Positions 42,643 through 53,000 of a DNA stretch of 64,000 nt are shown here, piece after piece. Where the stretch lies: positions 44,976,626-45,040,625 of the forward strand of contig OY294044.1 in assembly GCA_958510825.1 (NCBI GenBank). Direction: 5' to 3'. The notes below the pieces were generated by a model that searched no databases, had not been told where the DNA came from, and saw nothing but the letters and a program-made list of their open reading frames with translations. Position 1 is the stretch's first letter, and every line of letters begins with the position of its first letter. The DNA is from Brachypterus glaber (lineage: Eukaryota; Arthropoda; Insecta; Coleoptera; Kateretidae). The position numbers and the translations under genes are program-made.

Positions 42643-44045
42643 TCCACACCCAAAATTTTTCGGTAGGCTGTCAGAAATGTAAAAAATGGCAAAAATAGGG
42701 TAGATATATGAACCTAGGTTGAATTCAGTAGAATTTTTTTCCAGTTTACTGACTTGATACGATGTAGAACCGACTCATTAAGACTGTCAACTGTCAGTCA
42801 GCTGTCACCAGCTGTCAATGTACTGTCAAAAAGCCGTTTTTTTTGCTTTTTTGTTGGAAAAACATGGATAGAACTTTGGACTTCAATGAGATGGTCTGTT
42901 TCGTCACTAACTCAAGATCTGATATGAGAATACGTGTGATTTTGATTGTCAACTGTGAAGTAGCTGTCAACAAACTGCCAAAAAACCTTTTTTTTTGCTT
43001 TTTTGTTGGAAAAAATACAGATGATGCTTCAAATTTGCATGAGATGGTTTTTGTGGTTGGTAATTAAGTCAATGCATGCTAGTGTTCGTTATCTCGTATG
43101 GCAACTGTCGACTAGCTGTCAATAAACTGCCAATATACTACAGATCTCAGAGAATGCTTTTATTCCAGTTCAACTTCATTAGGTCAACGGTAATTCAGCT
43201 CTTACTTTTCAAAGATGAGATGGCGATTGACAACTGTCGAGCATCTGCCAGAGAACTTACAAATAGTACTTTATGTCGCCTATATTTTTATATAAATCTC
43301 TCACAGTGTGCCTTAAACAATGTTAAATTGAAAGTCAAACCATCCCGGATTTTTTAATTTTAGGTTGATTTTGTCCAAAATGTACGGTCGTCTTATTTTG
43401 GACATTAACAAAGTAGGCGTGTGAATGGTCGTGTTTTTAATGAGTATCATGGGTAGTACCTATGCTACAGGTTGTGTCATAGAAAAAACTCCGTTTTGGG
43501 ATGTCAGGAAAAATTTGAAGAAGAAGAAGAATGACTTTATTTAAAAACGGCTTCGTGAGCAATTTCAGTTTTTGTCAAAAACTGTTTGGAAATGTCCCAA
43601 AAACAACCTAAAATAAAAAAATCCGGGGTGGTTTGACTTTCCATTTAACTTTTTTTCTCATGCAAATTTAATGCATAATCTGTATTTTTTCCATCAAAAA
43701 GGCAAAAAAAAAGGTTTTGACTGTTTGCTGATAGCTAGTTGACAGTTGACAATCAAAATCACACGTATTCTCGTATCAGATCTTGAGTAAGTGACAAATC
43801 AAACCATCTCATTGAAATCCAAAGTTCCAGCCATATTTTTCCATCAGAAAAGCAAAAACGACTTTTTGGCAGTATATTGAAAACTGGTGACAACCGACTA
43901 ACAGCTGACAGTCTTGATGATTCGGTTCTACATTAAGTATCAAGAAAAAAAAATTCTACCGGGTTCAACCTGGGTTCATATATCTACCCTATACTGCCAT
44001 TTTTGACATTTCTGACAGCTCTACCGAAAAATTTTGGGGGTCTAC
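42643..44045. repeat. 1.4-kb foldback element
   Basis: The left arm 42643-43000 is inverted at 43700-44045: CCCAAAATTTTTCGGTAG / CTACCGAAAAATTTTGGG, GGGTAGATATATGAACC / GGTTCATATATCTACCC, ATACGTGTGATTTTGATTGT / ACAATCAAAATCACACGTAT. Inside lie direct repeats built on AGCTGTCAA and TTTTTGCTTTTTTGTTGGAA. A second inverted pair (TCAAACCATCCCGGATTTT / CCGGGGTGGTTTGACTTTCC) lies at 43335-43370 and 43600-43645. Short open frames are repeat-derived. TSD not resolved. Confidence 0.82.
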
Positions 44046-44564
44046 AGGGGCATTACAGTTTACACTATGTTTAAAATTCTAAGAACAAATATTACAGTCA
44101 TCTCTTCTTTTTTCACTGCGATTAACCAGTCCACAATTTTAACACGGTAAAAAATAACCCAACACACAAAATTTTGTAAAAAATTCAGCTTTAAATCGAC
44201 ATTGACATTTGCACGGCAAACGTCAAGAGATAGGCTTTTGTATGTTGCCAACCCAACAGAAAAAAAAGTAGAGACCTCTTATGGGCCTATAACAACACGC
44301 AAAATGCGTGTGATTATGAGCTTATAAGAGTCGCAAAATTGAAAAACAAATTATATATGAACGTATTCCTTATGATGTGCTCTTCAAAATGAGTTTGCTC
44401 AATTTAGATAATTTTTTTTTAGGTGTAATTTTATAGTAAAAATTAAGGGAAAAATGGGTATGGCTTCTCCAAACAGTTTAGTTAAGGTTATTTATGTATT
44501 TTTATGGTTATTGCTTTCCCATTTTATTTGTTTTTAATTTTTTGAAAGCTTTCTATTCGTGCAA

Positions 44565-44930
44565 TTTTTTTTTTGCGCATTTTTGCGTTTTATGACGTTT
44601 TATGCCGATTAAAATTAATTTTGAACTAAAAAAAATTGACGTTGGCTCGGCCGGTCGGTCAGTGAGTGTGTACGGGAAATCTTGTACGCACAATAACTTA
44701 AGAACGCTTTAATCTAGAGACTTGAAATTTGGCATACAGGTATGTGACCAAAAGTTCTCGCTCGGGATTGTTTTTGGTACATTTGGGCGGTGCAAGGGGA
44801 GCTAAATATTTTTTTTACCTAAATTTTAAACTTGGTATATGGGGGTTTTTAAGATTGGATTCGATTTTAGCGGTGTTGCAAACCCCTAAATACCAATTTT
44901 TATGTTTATTTGACAAAAATCAGACTATGC
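44565..44930 (+). repeat. Dispersed repeat family B
   Basis: TTTTGCGTTTTATGACGTTT, GGCTCGGCCGGTCGGTCAGT, CTTAAGAACGCTTTAATCTA, GAAATTTGGCATACAGGTAT and AAAGTTCTCGCTCGGGATTG match the complement of 31935-32395 in order. The 95-codon frame at 44729-45016 is a repeat translation. Confidence 0.75.
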
Positions 44931-45120
44931 CAAAAAATCTGATCCCCTGGCCCATAGTGCATTCTTCCATTTTATATAAAAAATGTTACGCTTATTATTT
45001 TGATGTCAATGTTTGAAAGTTGATTAACTTATTAATACAGCATTTCCCTAGCAACGATAGCGTTAAAATCAAATTTCGGATTTTTTTAAATATTTAAATT
45101 GTGGATGCAATAACGATCTA

Positions 45121-45306
45121 TAGTCTGTTTTTTCAAGCAAAATAGTAAATTAAAAATTGCACAGTACATATCTTTACAGGTTTAAATAGTATATGTTTGT
45201 GTATAGAATACTACGCAGTATATTTGCACATCCAATATTCGAATCTGTTTTGAAAATATTCACTGTGCGATTTTTAATTTACTATCTTGCTTGAAAAAAC
45301 AGACCA
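45121..45306. mobile_element. 186-bp MITE, TAGTCTGTTTTTTCAAGC termini, TSD TA
   Basis: TAGTCTGTTTTTTCAAGCAA and TTGCTTGAAAAAACAGACCA form the TIRs. The inner halves (TAGTAAATTAAAAATTGCAC / GCGATTTTTAATTTACTATC) also pair. TA flanks both ends. The 108-bp member at 14275-14382 has the same ends and a deleted centre. Confidence 0.85.
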
Positions 45307-45406
45307 TAGTATGACATAAAAGTTTGTATGCACCGCGGGCATTAATAGATGTTTATGCCCTTGGTACATAAATAACTATAATATTTCTGGAACCCTATAA
45401 ACCATA

Positions 45407-45689
45407 CACTAAAAAAAAAGTTTATTTGCGTCAACTAAATATTTGGTTGGATATGGACAAATAAATATTTGGCTGTGACAAATAAATTTTATATCTGTCA
45501 AATAAATTTTATTTCTGTCAAATAAAACATTTTGTTCCCATTAATAAATCATTTTGAAATTAAAATTATTTGTTTACATAAACTAAATATATATTTGACC
45601 CAAATAAAATTTATTTGACACAACCATGTATTTATTTGTCCATATCCAACCAAATATTTAGTTGACGCAAAAAAACTTTATTTTCAGTG
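45407..45689. mobile_element. 283-bp foldback MITE, CACTAAAAA/CAGTG termini, TSD TA
   Basis: The arms CGTCAACTAAATATTTGG + TTGGATATGGACAAATAAAT and ATTTATTTGTCCATATCCAA + CCAAATATTTAGTTGACGC are near-perfect inverses. TA flanks the element. The interior is AAATAAATTTTAT-rich and partly tandem (CTGTCAAATAAATTTTAT twice). No coding potential. Confidence 0.85.
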
Positions 45690-45691
45690 TA

Positions 45692-46012
45692 GTAACGAAT
45701 TTTTGCACATGCATACATAAAAAAGGTACTCTTTATGTAACACTGTAGGGCCAACCGTTTTCGAAGAAAATTGCAGTTTCACGTTCTGAGCATCAAAAAT
45801 AGGAACTAAAAAATGCACCAATAAAAATTTCATTATTGTGCAGAGAGATTTTACATTAACAACCACGAAAAAAACTTCCCATACACAAATATACAAAAAT
45901 CGATTTGTAGCTACGTAGCTACGAAGTTACTCTTAAAACTGATTTTCGAACCTAGATATCTAGATGTGTGCGAGATTTTTTTCGCAGTTCTTAATGTAGA
46001 ATCACCCTGGCT
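45692..46012. repeat. CAGGG-family internal/right-end fragment
   Basis: TAACACTGTAGGGCCAACCG, TTTTCGAAGAAAATTGCAG, TGCACCAATAAAAATTTCAT and the end AATGTAGAATCACCCTGG match family interiors at 1-868 and 24800-24900. Confidence 0.65.
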
Positions 46013-46111
46013 TTATTTACTCTAAAAACTTTTTTTTATTTAACTTTTGCGTGCGCCCGGCAAATGAATATTTCGATCCGACCAGGGGTTCAAAATATAC
46101 CAAATCTTTTC

Positions 46112-46470
46112 ACGGAGCACTTTATACGCAGGTTTGGTGCTATGCAATTTTGTTGCAAGAATGATTCTGTCACTGCTCATGCCTTCAGGCAACTTTGATG
46201 CTATTTTCGAGCCATCAAATTATTAGAACAAGTTCTATTTTTCGACGATTTTCACGCAAGATTTATAGTTATTTTCGTTGTACCAACCTGGAAACATGTC
46301 AAAATTGCCTGGTTGGCAGCACTGTTTAACTTGCAATATACAGCGTAAAACTTGCGCACAACTTGTTCCGTGAAAAGGCAAATGAATGTACAATTGTCAT
46401 CATGCTATATCTGGCAGCAAACTTGCATAGCATCAAACTTACGTACAAATTGCTCCGTGAAAAGGCGCCT
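46112..46470. repeat. Inverted/direct repeats around CTCCGTGAAAAGGC
   Basis: TTTTCACGGAGCACTTTATA ... TATGCAATTTTGTTGCAAG (46112-46165) is inverted at 46420-46467 (CTTGCATAGCATCAAACTTA ... TGCTCCGTGAAAAG). A third, direct copy lies at 46340-46378 (AACTTGCGCACAACTTGTTC + CGTGAAAAGGC). The 68- and 78-codon frames arise from this repeat. Confidence 0.65.
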
Positions 46471-46474
46471 TTAG

Positions 46475-47275
46475 TATTTAATAGGCGTAACAAACTCACT
46501 TTAAAAAAGCATGTTGTGAACTTTAACCTCAATATGTTAGTATTTTCGTGTCATATTAAAATTTTCATAATACCCAAAAGGCTATATAAGAACGTTTAAT
46601 ATAACATATTCATGAAATATGCCGAAGTATTTTAATAAAACCGAAATTTTTAAATGACAACGAATAACCAAACGAATATTTTTTTACAAACGATAAAATA
46701 TTTCTTGAGGAATTTCATTACGAACACTAAAAATACTACATTGCTTTATTCAGGGGCGGATCGAAACAACCAAAACAAGAGCCTAGCGAGATTTTCTAAC
46801 AAAAAGCACACTTTTATTAATCATGTCATATCTCCAGACAATATTAATAGATGTAACAGGTTTTTACAATAATATCACGTATTTACAGTAATATCAAGTT
46901 TTGATACCACACTCTCCCTTATGACTACTATTATCACAACTACTCTACTACAAATAGTGGTACAGTTTTGAAGAAAAAAAAAATGTTTTTCAGAGTTTAT
47001 TATGGGTAGTTTAAAGAAGCTAGCATCAGAAGTGGCATCAACTGACATTATTTAGTTTTATTCCTGTATATAGTAGATTTTGATAGTCCCTTATGAGGAC
47101 AAATATAAGGTTTCGTGCGTATGACGTACTAGCTGGCTTCAAGAGTTCGCAAAATAACACGGTCCGGACAATACGTTAAATTTTTCAGGAGCGCGATACT
47201 CACGCCACTATCGCTTCCAAAGAACAAAAATAACAATAGTTATTCGTAATGAATCACGCTATGGAAAATACATCC
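46475..47275. other. Unassigned stretch
   Basis: No supported gene. 47040-47230 is less AT-rich, without a recognisable motif. Confidence 0.35.
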
Positions 47276-47278
47276 AAT

Positions 47279-47473
47279 AAATAACATTTCGCGCAGAACG
47301 AGTTGCAAATAGGGCTTATGCCATTTCTCCAAGGAAACATCATCTTGGGCCCAAGTACAAGAAGACACCTGGAACAATACAAGTAAGTCCCTTTTGCCTC
47401 ACGCCACAAAGGTCCTTCGATAAAACACCCCAGCGATTAACAGACATGTTTAAAGGAACATTTTTGAAATTTT
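47279..47473 (+). other. Open frame without ATG, possible exon
   Basis: A stop-free plus-strand frame reads RAERVANRAYAISPRK, then HHLGPKYKKTPGTIQ, and reaches its stop at about 47473. It is bounded on the left by TTTCGCGCAG (a weak acceptor-like AG at 47299) and contains ACAA|GTAAGT, a consensus donor, after GTIQ (about 47387). Residue composition (Arg, Lys, Pro, Gly, His) is unlike the Ile/Asn/Phe-rich chance frames of the window. I do not recognise the protein. It may be a real exon, a pseudogene piece or a repeat. Confidence 0.2.
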
Positions 47474-47765
47474 AATTTAGCGATTTTTTTGCAAAATATT
47501 ATCCAGTCTGAAACAATCTGCTCCTGGCTCCATTCCTAATTTTCCATCCTTTATATTATAAGTAGGCCATTTATTTTTTTTTTTCGTAAACTGTCGTAAA
47601 AATTACATTTTTATTATGTGATATTACTTTCATTTTATATTCAGATTTAAAGTCCCAAGACAATTTAATATTTTATAAAATATTTGTCGATGATTTTGGT
47701 TTATACTTTTTTATGCGTATAATTTTTATAAGAAGTTAAACGTCACTTATATTGTATTGTATTGT

Positions 47766-48080
47766 AAGCAAAAAAGTATCCTTCACCAAAGCGCCTAAAC
47801 TTAATATTAAAGAAGTTAGTCCTTTAAAAAGTAACATTTTTGGTGGCACAAAATGTATTTTTTTTTAAAATCAGTTGCTCCTACAGTATTACACTAAGTA
47901 TATGACATGTTTTATTTATTTTTACTCAAGGACTCCATAGTTTTTACAAAAAAAATTAAAAAAAAACACAAATAAAGTTTGGGGCAAAAATATGTTAGGC
48001 CACACACATTTTGTTCGTCTACGCACGCCTCTGGGTAGATTAAATTAATTCTAGTATATAAGCAAAACCTCGTCGCGCTG
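47766..48080 (+). repeat. CAGGG-family fragment
   Basis: AAGCAAAAAAGTATCCTTCA, AAAAAGTAACATTTTTGGTG and the CTCCTACAGTATTACACTA block match 10445-10560 and 48680-48970. Ends are missing. Confidence 0.65.
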
Positions 48081-48133
48081 ATGTAGAAATATCCCCTTTA
48101 TTTTTCGCCAAAAGACTGCAAACACCGTGCATA

Positions 48134-48478
48134 CTGGGTGAGTTTTAATTATGTCCACCCCTAAAATTAAGATTAATTTAGATTCGACAAAAACGAAACT
48201 TGGCGATTTATATCATTTTAGATTGGCTATAAAATGAGTTTATTTTTTTTTTGTTTTACTTGCGGTTTCGCCGAATTACCTCAACTTTAGATTTTTAAAC
48301 GGAACACACTGTATATTTTTACAAGTTGTGATTCAAAATTAAATACAATCATGTATCATTTGTCAATTCTTGACAAAACATCTTATAGCCAATGTAAAAT
48401 TATATAAGTTACCAATGTTTCGTTTTTATCGAATAAAAATTAATCTTAATTTTAAGTGTGGACATAAATAAAACCCGC
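48134..48478. mobile_element. 345-bp foldback, GGGTGAGTTTTA family, TSD TA
   Basis: CTGGGTGAGTTTTAATTATG + TCCACCC and the inverted TGTGGACATAAATAAAACCC + GC, with TA outside both ends. The arms continue through TTTTAGATTGGCTATAAAAT / TTATAGCCAATGTAAAATTA. It is a shorter relative of 20785-21488 and has the same terminal design. Confidence 0.8.
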
Positions 48479-48488
48479 TATGCATATA

Positions 48489-48714
48489 CAGGGTGATCAG
48501 TAACTGGCATGCAAAAATTTAGAAGCTGATTTTACATCCAAAAATATGAAAAAAAGTTCCTATAAAGGAAAATAAGTCCTAAGGGAGCTACGGCCCTTCG
48601 AAGATGAACATATTGAAAGGAGAACAAAGAAAGCACCAATAAAATTGTGATGCTTCAAGATGACTCTTTATTATTAACTAAGCAAAAAAGTATTCTTTAC
48701 CAAAACACCTAAAT

Positions 48715-48753
<39 letters not shown>

Positions 48754-48814
48754 GTAATAGTAGGCCATTTATTTTTTTTTTCGTAAACTGTCCTAAATTT
48801 AATAATAATAATAA

Positions 48815-48855
<41 letters not shown>

Positions 48856-49186
48856 GTAATAGTAATAGGCTTTTAAAAAGTAACATTTTGGGTGGTGTAA
48901 AATGTTACTTCCTCTTCATTGAGTTTTTTTTTTTTGAAAACGGTTGCTTCTAAAGTGTTACACTATATGACATTTTTTATTTTTTATGTATTTTTACTCA
49001 AGGAATCTATATTTTTTACAAAAAATCCAAAAAGATACAGATAAAAAGGTTTGGGGCAAAAATGTGTCAAGCCTCGTATCTCACTTAGGGCTTATTTCCG
49101 GACCAACCTTTATAAGAACTTTTTTTAATATTTTTGTATGTAGAATCACCTCTTAAATTTTGGCATGCCAGTTATTGATCACCCTG
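48489..49186. mobile_element. Complete CAGGG-family foldback, TSD TA, with microsatellite
   Basis: The ends CAGGGTGATCAGTAACTGGC + ATGC and GCAT + GCCAGTTATTGATCACCCTG are inverted, and TA flanks both sides. Internal blocks GAAAAAAAGTTCCTATAAAGG, CACCAATAAAATTGTGATGC and GTAGAATCACCTCTTAAATTT match 10339-10802. An expanded AAT microsatellite with a small duplication has grown inside it. Confidence 0.82.
48714..48868. repeat. AAT microsatellite with duplicated flanks
   Basis: Two AAT arrays (48714-48755 and 48798-48855) follow the same CCTAAATTT. They are separated by GTAGGCCATTTATTTTTTTT + TCGTAAACTGT, which also occurs at 47562-47592. The minus-strand poly-Leu frame of 70 codons is this array read as CTT/TTA codons and is not a protein. 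Confidence 0.9.
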
Positions 49187-49264
49187 TATAAGAAAAAAGT
49201 AATAATGGGACAAAGATGCGATAAACTCCATTAACAAAAGTTCGTTATGATACTTTTCAGTCTA

Positions 49265-49487
49265 GAATTTTTGGGGTCACTGAATACAAATTCAGTGTAA
49301 AAATTAAAAAATTCAAAATGGCCGATTTAATATGACAGAGGTAATTTCAAAAATTGGAACAATTTTTACAAAAATTAGTACTGGGGGATTTTTGGGATCA
49401 CTGAAACTAAATTTTAAAAATTAATGAAATTGTAAAATTCAAAATGGCAAATTCAATTTGGTAGCCTTAATTTCAAAAATTATAACT
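49265..49487 (+). repeat. Two direct copies of a ~118-bp unit
   Basis: ATTTTTGGGGTCACTGAATA ... AAAAATTCAAAATGGC ... GTAATTTCAAAAATTGGAAC is repeated from about 49385 as ATTTTTGGGATCACTGAAAC ... AAAATTCAAAATGGC ... TAATTTCAAAAATTATAAC, with roughly 75-80% identity. Confidence 0.65.
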
Positions 49488-49742
49488 ATTTTCGATAACA
49501 CTCCTATTAATAATTGTATAAAAATAATATAGGCCCAGGAAAAATAAAGCTTTTTCAAATATAGAAGGCCCTTTTTATTTTCAAGATAATGAAGCAGTTA
49601 TTAAAAATTATTTTTTTAGGCCTCCCTGTTTTATAATTTCCTGCAATATTTTCGTTATTTTCATAATTTGAGTCAAGTGTGAGTCATTCCTATTACCGAT
49701 TTAAAACAAAAAAACATATAGTCAAAAATGGTTTATGCCCAT

Positions 49743-50582
49743 AGTCCAGTCAAATAACGGAAAATTCCTATGTTATGCAATAAATGCACACGGGCTGATA
49801 TTTTAAAGGGTAGTAGTAAATAACAAACTGAACACTTCTGTTAGTTTTTCACCGAGTGATTTGCCTAAGAGGTGTCCGCTATCTTGAATTTTAAGGGTCA
49901 GTGCCATTATCTCGCATCTTAGGATAAAAATTTTGTTAACGAAAAAATTTCCAACAATTTTTGTGTGAATAATTTTTTTAATATATTAATAAAAATCGAG
50001 TTATAAATATTCAAAAATAATCATGTCGAGGGTGAAATTGTTTTTTTTTTTCGATTTTTTAGTATAAGTAAATTTGTAGCTCTTAAAATTTTATTTATAT
50101 TTTCATAGGTATTTTGTTACGGTTACAGTGGGTGCTGAAAGTCGAGTTGCGCCCTCTGTAACCGTACCAAGGTACCTATGAAAATTTATAATATATGAAA
50201 CTTATAGAGAATTTCAAGACCTACAAGTTTGCACATAACCAGTTTTATCGTCCGATGAATAATTTGGCTGGAAAATGGGAAAAAACAATTTCACCTCCAA
50301 CATAGCTATTTTTGAATTAACTCGATTGCTATTACTATATTAAAAAAATGATCCAAACAAAAATTGTTGGAAATTTCCTCCTTAACAAAATTGGTTATAT
50401 ACATTTTTATCGTAAGATGCATATTAAGCAACTTACCCCTAAAATTCAAGATAGCGGACACCCCTTACGCAAATCACCCGGTGAAAAACTAACAGCAGTG
50501 TCCTGTCACCATTCACTACTACCCTTTAAAATATCAGCCCGTGTACATTTTTTGCAATTTACATTTATTATTTGACTGGACT
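49743..50582. mobile_element. 840-bp foldback, AGTCCAGTCAAATAA TIR
   Basis: The ends AGTCCAGTCAAATAA and TTATTTGACTGGACT are exact inverses. The arms continue inward: CACGGGCTGATATTTTAAAG / CTTTAAAATATCAGCCCGTG, GTTAGTTTTTCACCGAGTG / CACCCGGTGAAAAACTAAC, GGTGTCCGCTATCTTGAATT / AATTCAAGATAGCGGACACC, CAACAATTTTTGTGTG / CAAACAAAAATTGTTG. The centre lies near GTTACGGTTACAGTGGGTGC. A broken relative is at 3724-4938. No transposase. Confidence 0.85.
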
Positions 50583-50584
50583 GT

Positions 50585-51520
50585 TATGAAAGTTATAGGT
50601 ACTCTTCATTTTTGTATAAATACAAAAATTTATACACTCATGTATATTTTACCATATCTTATAAAAAATTGAATCAGACAAGAAATGTGACTGAAAGGAA
50701 TTTGAATTTATCTGGGAAAAAGATGGAAATAACGTTCAAACTGGCTTATCGAAAAACATATTTACGTACAATGTATTTATGTGCTATTGATTCTATTTAA
50801 ATTATTTGAACAAACTCCGCAGAAATGTATGTATCGTTTGGTGAAAAGTGAATGCATTAACTGAAAGTTTTATTCTGAAAGAAATCGGTGCAAAACAGAT
50901 ATTTCAGTCGAACAAAACACAAAAATTGCATTTAGAAAATGCTGCAAAAGAAAAATAATAGTTTCCCTAATGGATTAGTAAAGAACAAAAAAAAATGTTG
51001 GATATTGTCACTTTTGAGTTTAGTATGATTAAATCTTATACCAGCGAAAAACAAATATTAATTTATCCTTATAATTACGTGTCGATCTCCGATGTCCGGT
51101 GTCCTATGTCCGATTTCGGATGTTCAGGACTCTGTATGTTAAAAACTGTAAGGCCTATAGGCCTTGTCTCTGAGAGTTTATACCCCTCGCCACAACTTTG
51201 GTAACTAAAAAAAGTCATCGCCTACACTTCCTACGAGAATTAATTTTTTTATTTTGATGAGTCAAGTCAAATTTTCTTACCACTAAATTACCTACTAGCA
51301 TAATATTTTTTGCCGGATCGGATCGGATCGTCCTTGATTCTTCCACATCGACAGCAATTCTCCTCAGCATTTTGGAAACGTCTAACCTTAAATGTGCGTG
51401 CGACCGGTACTCATATTCCAGAAATATTCAGTTATTTAGTATTGCGCAAAATCTTTTAGCGTATAAAAAAAATTGTTTACAAAAAGTATAAACGACCTCT
51501 GTAAATATCACGAAAACTAG
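50585..51520. other. Unassigned stretch, possibly low-copy
   Basis: Short imperfect tandems occur at 51080-51120 (CGATGTCCGGTGTCCTATGT) and 51314-51330 (CGGATCGGATCGGATCG). 51310-51420 is relatively GC-rich, but no exon can be supported. Confidence 0.35.
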
Positions 51521-51529
51521 AAGGCTTAG

Positions 51530-51748
51530 GAAGCTAAATTTTCTCAGGGTCCTGTTTAGGCCAGGCACTGAAGTCATAAAAGGGGGCTTTCCCTGCAAAG
51601 GTACAGGAGAGTTATAATTTGGTAGATTTTTAAAGTTGGTGTCCTCATTAATATTCCGAGTTTTCGACCTTGAGCGACCGCCGCTCGCGCCGTCAAATTG
51701 AAAAAATGGTACCGAAAACCAGTTTTTCGAGAATATCTTCTCTCCAGG
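51530..51748 (-). repeat. Family E repeat, uninterrupted copy
   Basis: The complement reads GGAGAGAAGATATTCTCGAA, AAACTGGTTTTCGGTACCAT, GCTCAAGGTCGAAAACTCGG, AATATTAATGAGGACACCAA. This is the same order as 52995-53119 plus 53667-53745, without the hAT insertion that splits the latter. The 63-codon frame is the repeat translated. Confidence 0.78.
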
Positions 51749-51754
51749 GTTTTA

Positions 51755-52169
51755 CTATATGACATTTGTTATATATTTTTACTCAAGGAATCTATATTTT
51801 TTACAAAAAATTAAAAAAATACGTATAAAAAAGTTTGGCGCAAAAATGTGTTAAAATGTTGTCTTAACCCTTAAATGCGTTTTGTCCGCCTAGGCACGCC
51901 TCTGGATAAATTTAAAAAAAAATAAATTAACATAAACTAATTGCCCTTATTAATACTAATATAATACTAATACTAATATACAGGCAAAAACTCGTCGCTC
52001 TAGCGACTGGACTCGAGTAAAAACCTTATTTTTAGTACAATTTTAAAGGGTCGTAGCTCCCTTAAGGTTCATTTCCGGATCAACCTTTATAGGAACATTT
52101 TTTGATATTTTTGGATGTAGAATCACCTCTTAAATTTTGGCTTTGCAGGCTTGGCTACTGATTACCCTG
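51755..52169 (+). repeat. CAGGG-family right half
   Basis: CTATATGACATTTGTTATAT, TCGTAGCTCCCTTAAGGTTC, TTTATAGGAACATTTTTTGA and GTAGAATCACCTCTTAAATTT precede the end GGCTACTGATTACCCTG, followed by TA. The left half is missing where family E begins. Confidence 0.7.
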
Positions 52170-52239
52170 TATGTAGCGATTTTGAGAATTGTAGAAATTT
52201 GCTGAGCTTGACTCCGCTGTAACTCGTGGACTATTCATC

Positions 52240-53000
52240 TGATTGAAAAATGGTTCCTACAAAAGTTGCAGGAATAGTATATTCTATAACTAGTATGGAA
52301 TAGACAATATTCCGCGCGAGCGGAAAGTTTGTCATACGAGCCGGCAGGTGAGTATGACGGTCCCGCGAGCTCGGAATGACTATTCCATACGTGTTGTAAA
52401 CTATACTTTTTCTTCGACTGCAAATATGAAACACTGTATGGCTTTAATCTGCGGACAAGGTTAAAAACAATTGTTTTTGTGACTCGACATTGTAAATGTA
52501 ACAAAACACATATTTTTAAATAAAGCAATTAATGTTATTTAATAATTTTATCAAATCGGTACTAAAAAAGTTTTTTATTTAATTTTAGCACATATTTACA
52601 AATTATAATGCAAAAATTGAAGGTAATGTCAGATTGTTGTGAAAGATATCAGGTTTAAATATTTAACAATAGATGGAGCAGTTTTAATTTATTAAACTAA
52701 ATTGATAAAAAACTGGTCAAATATTAAGAAAAACTAATATACTTTATGTAACTTTAACGCAAAACTTTAAATTGCATTAAATTATTGAATATTTCATGGT
52801 AAAATAAATATATTTTTGCTAATTTTGCGTTTTCTTTACTTTTATAAACAAGAGATGGCACTAAATGTGTTCATTTTAACACTTGATACGGAATATTCAT
52901 ACCATATCTAGAGCTAGAATGGATTCATTCTGTGTTTGAAAAGTGTGTTTATTTGCTTACATTCTAAAGCAGTAGTAGAAAAATATCATTCTCTATAATT
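52240..53000 (-). repeat. Family F repeat with GC-rich hairpin island
   Basis: It is a nearly full-length inverted counterpart of 60370-61022: GACTGCAAATATGAAACACT, ATCAGGTTTAAATATTTAAC, AATAGATGGAGCAGTTTTAA, ACAAGAGATGGCACTAAATG and TAGAGCTAGAATGGATTCAT all recur there in reverse. At 52291-52397 sits a GC-rich block of nested palindromes (ATTCCGCG...CGGAAT, GTCATAC...GTATGAC) inside otherwise AT-rich sequence. No coding frame is conserved. Confidence 0.8.

Noticed and set aside
48674..48886. 70-codon minus-strand frame of almost pure leucine
   Set aside because: It is the AAT microsatellite read on the opposite strand. No start context, no other residues, no conservation expected.
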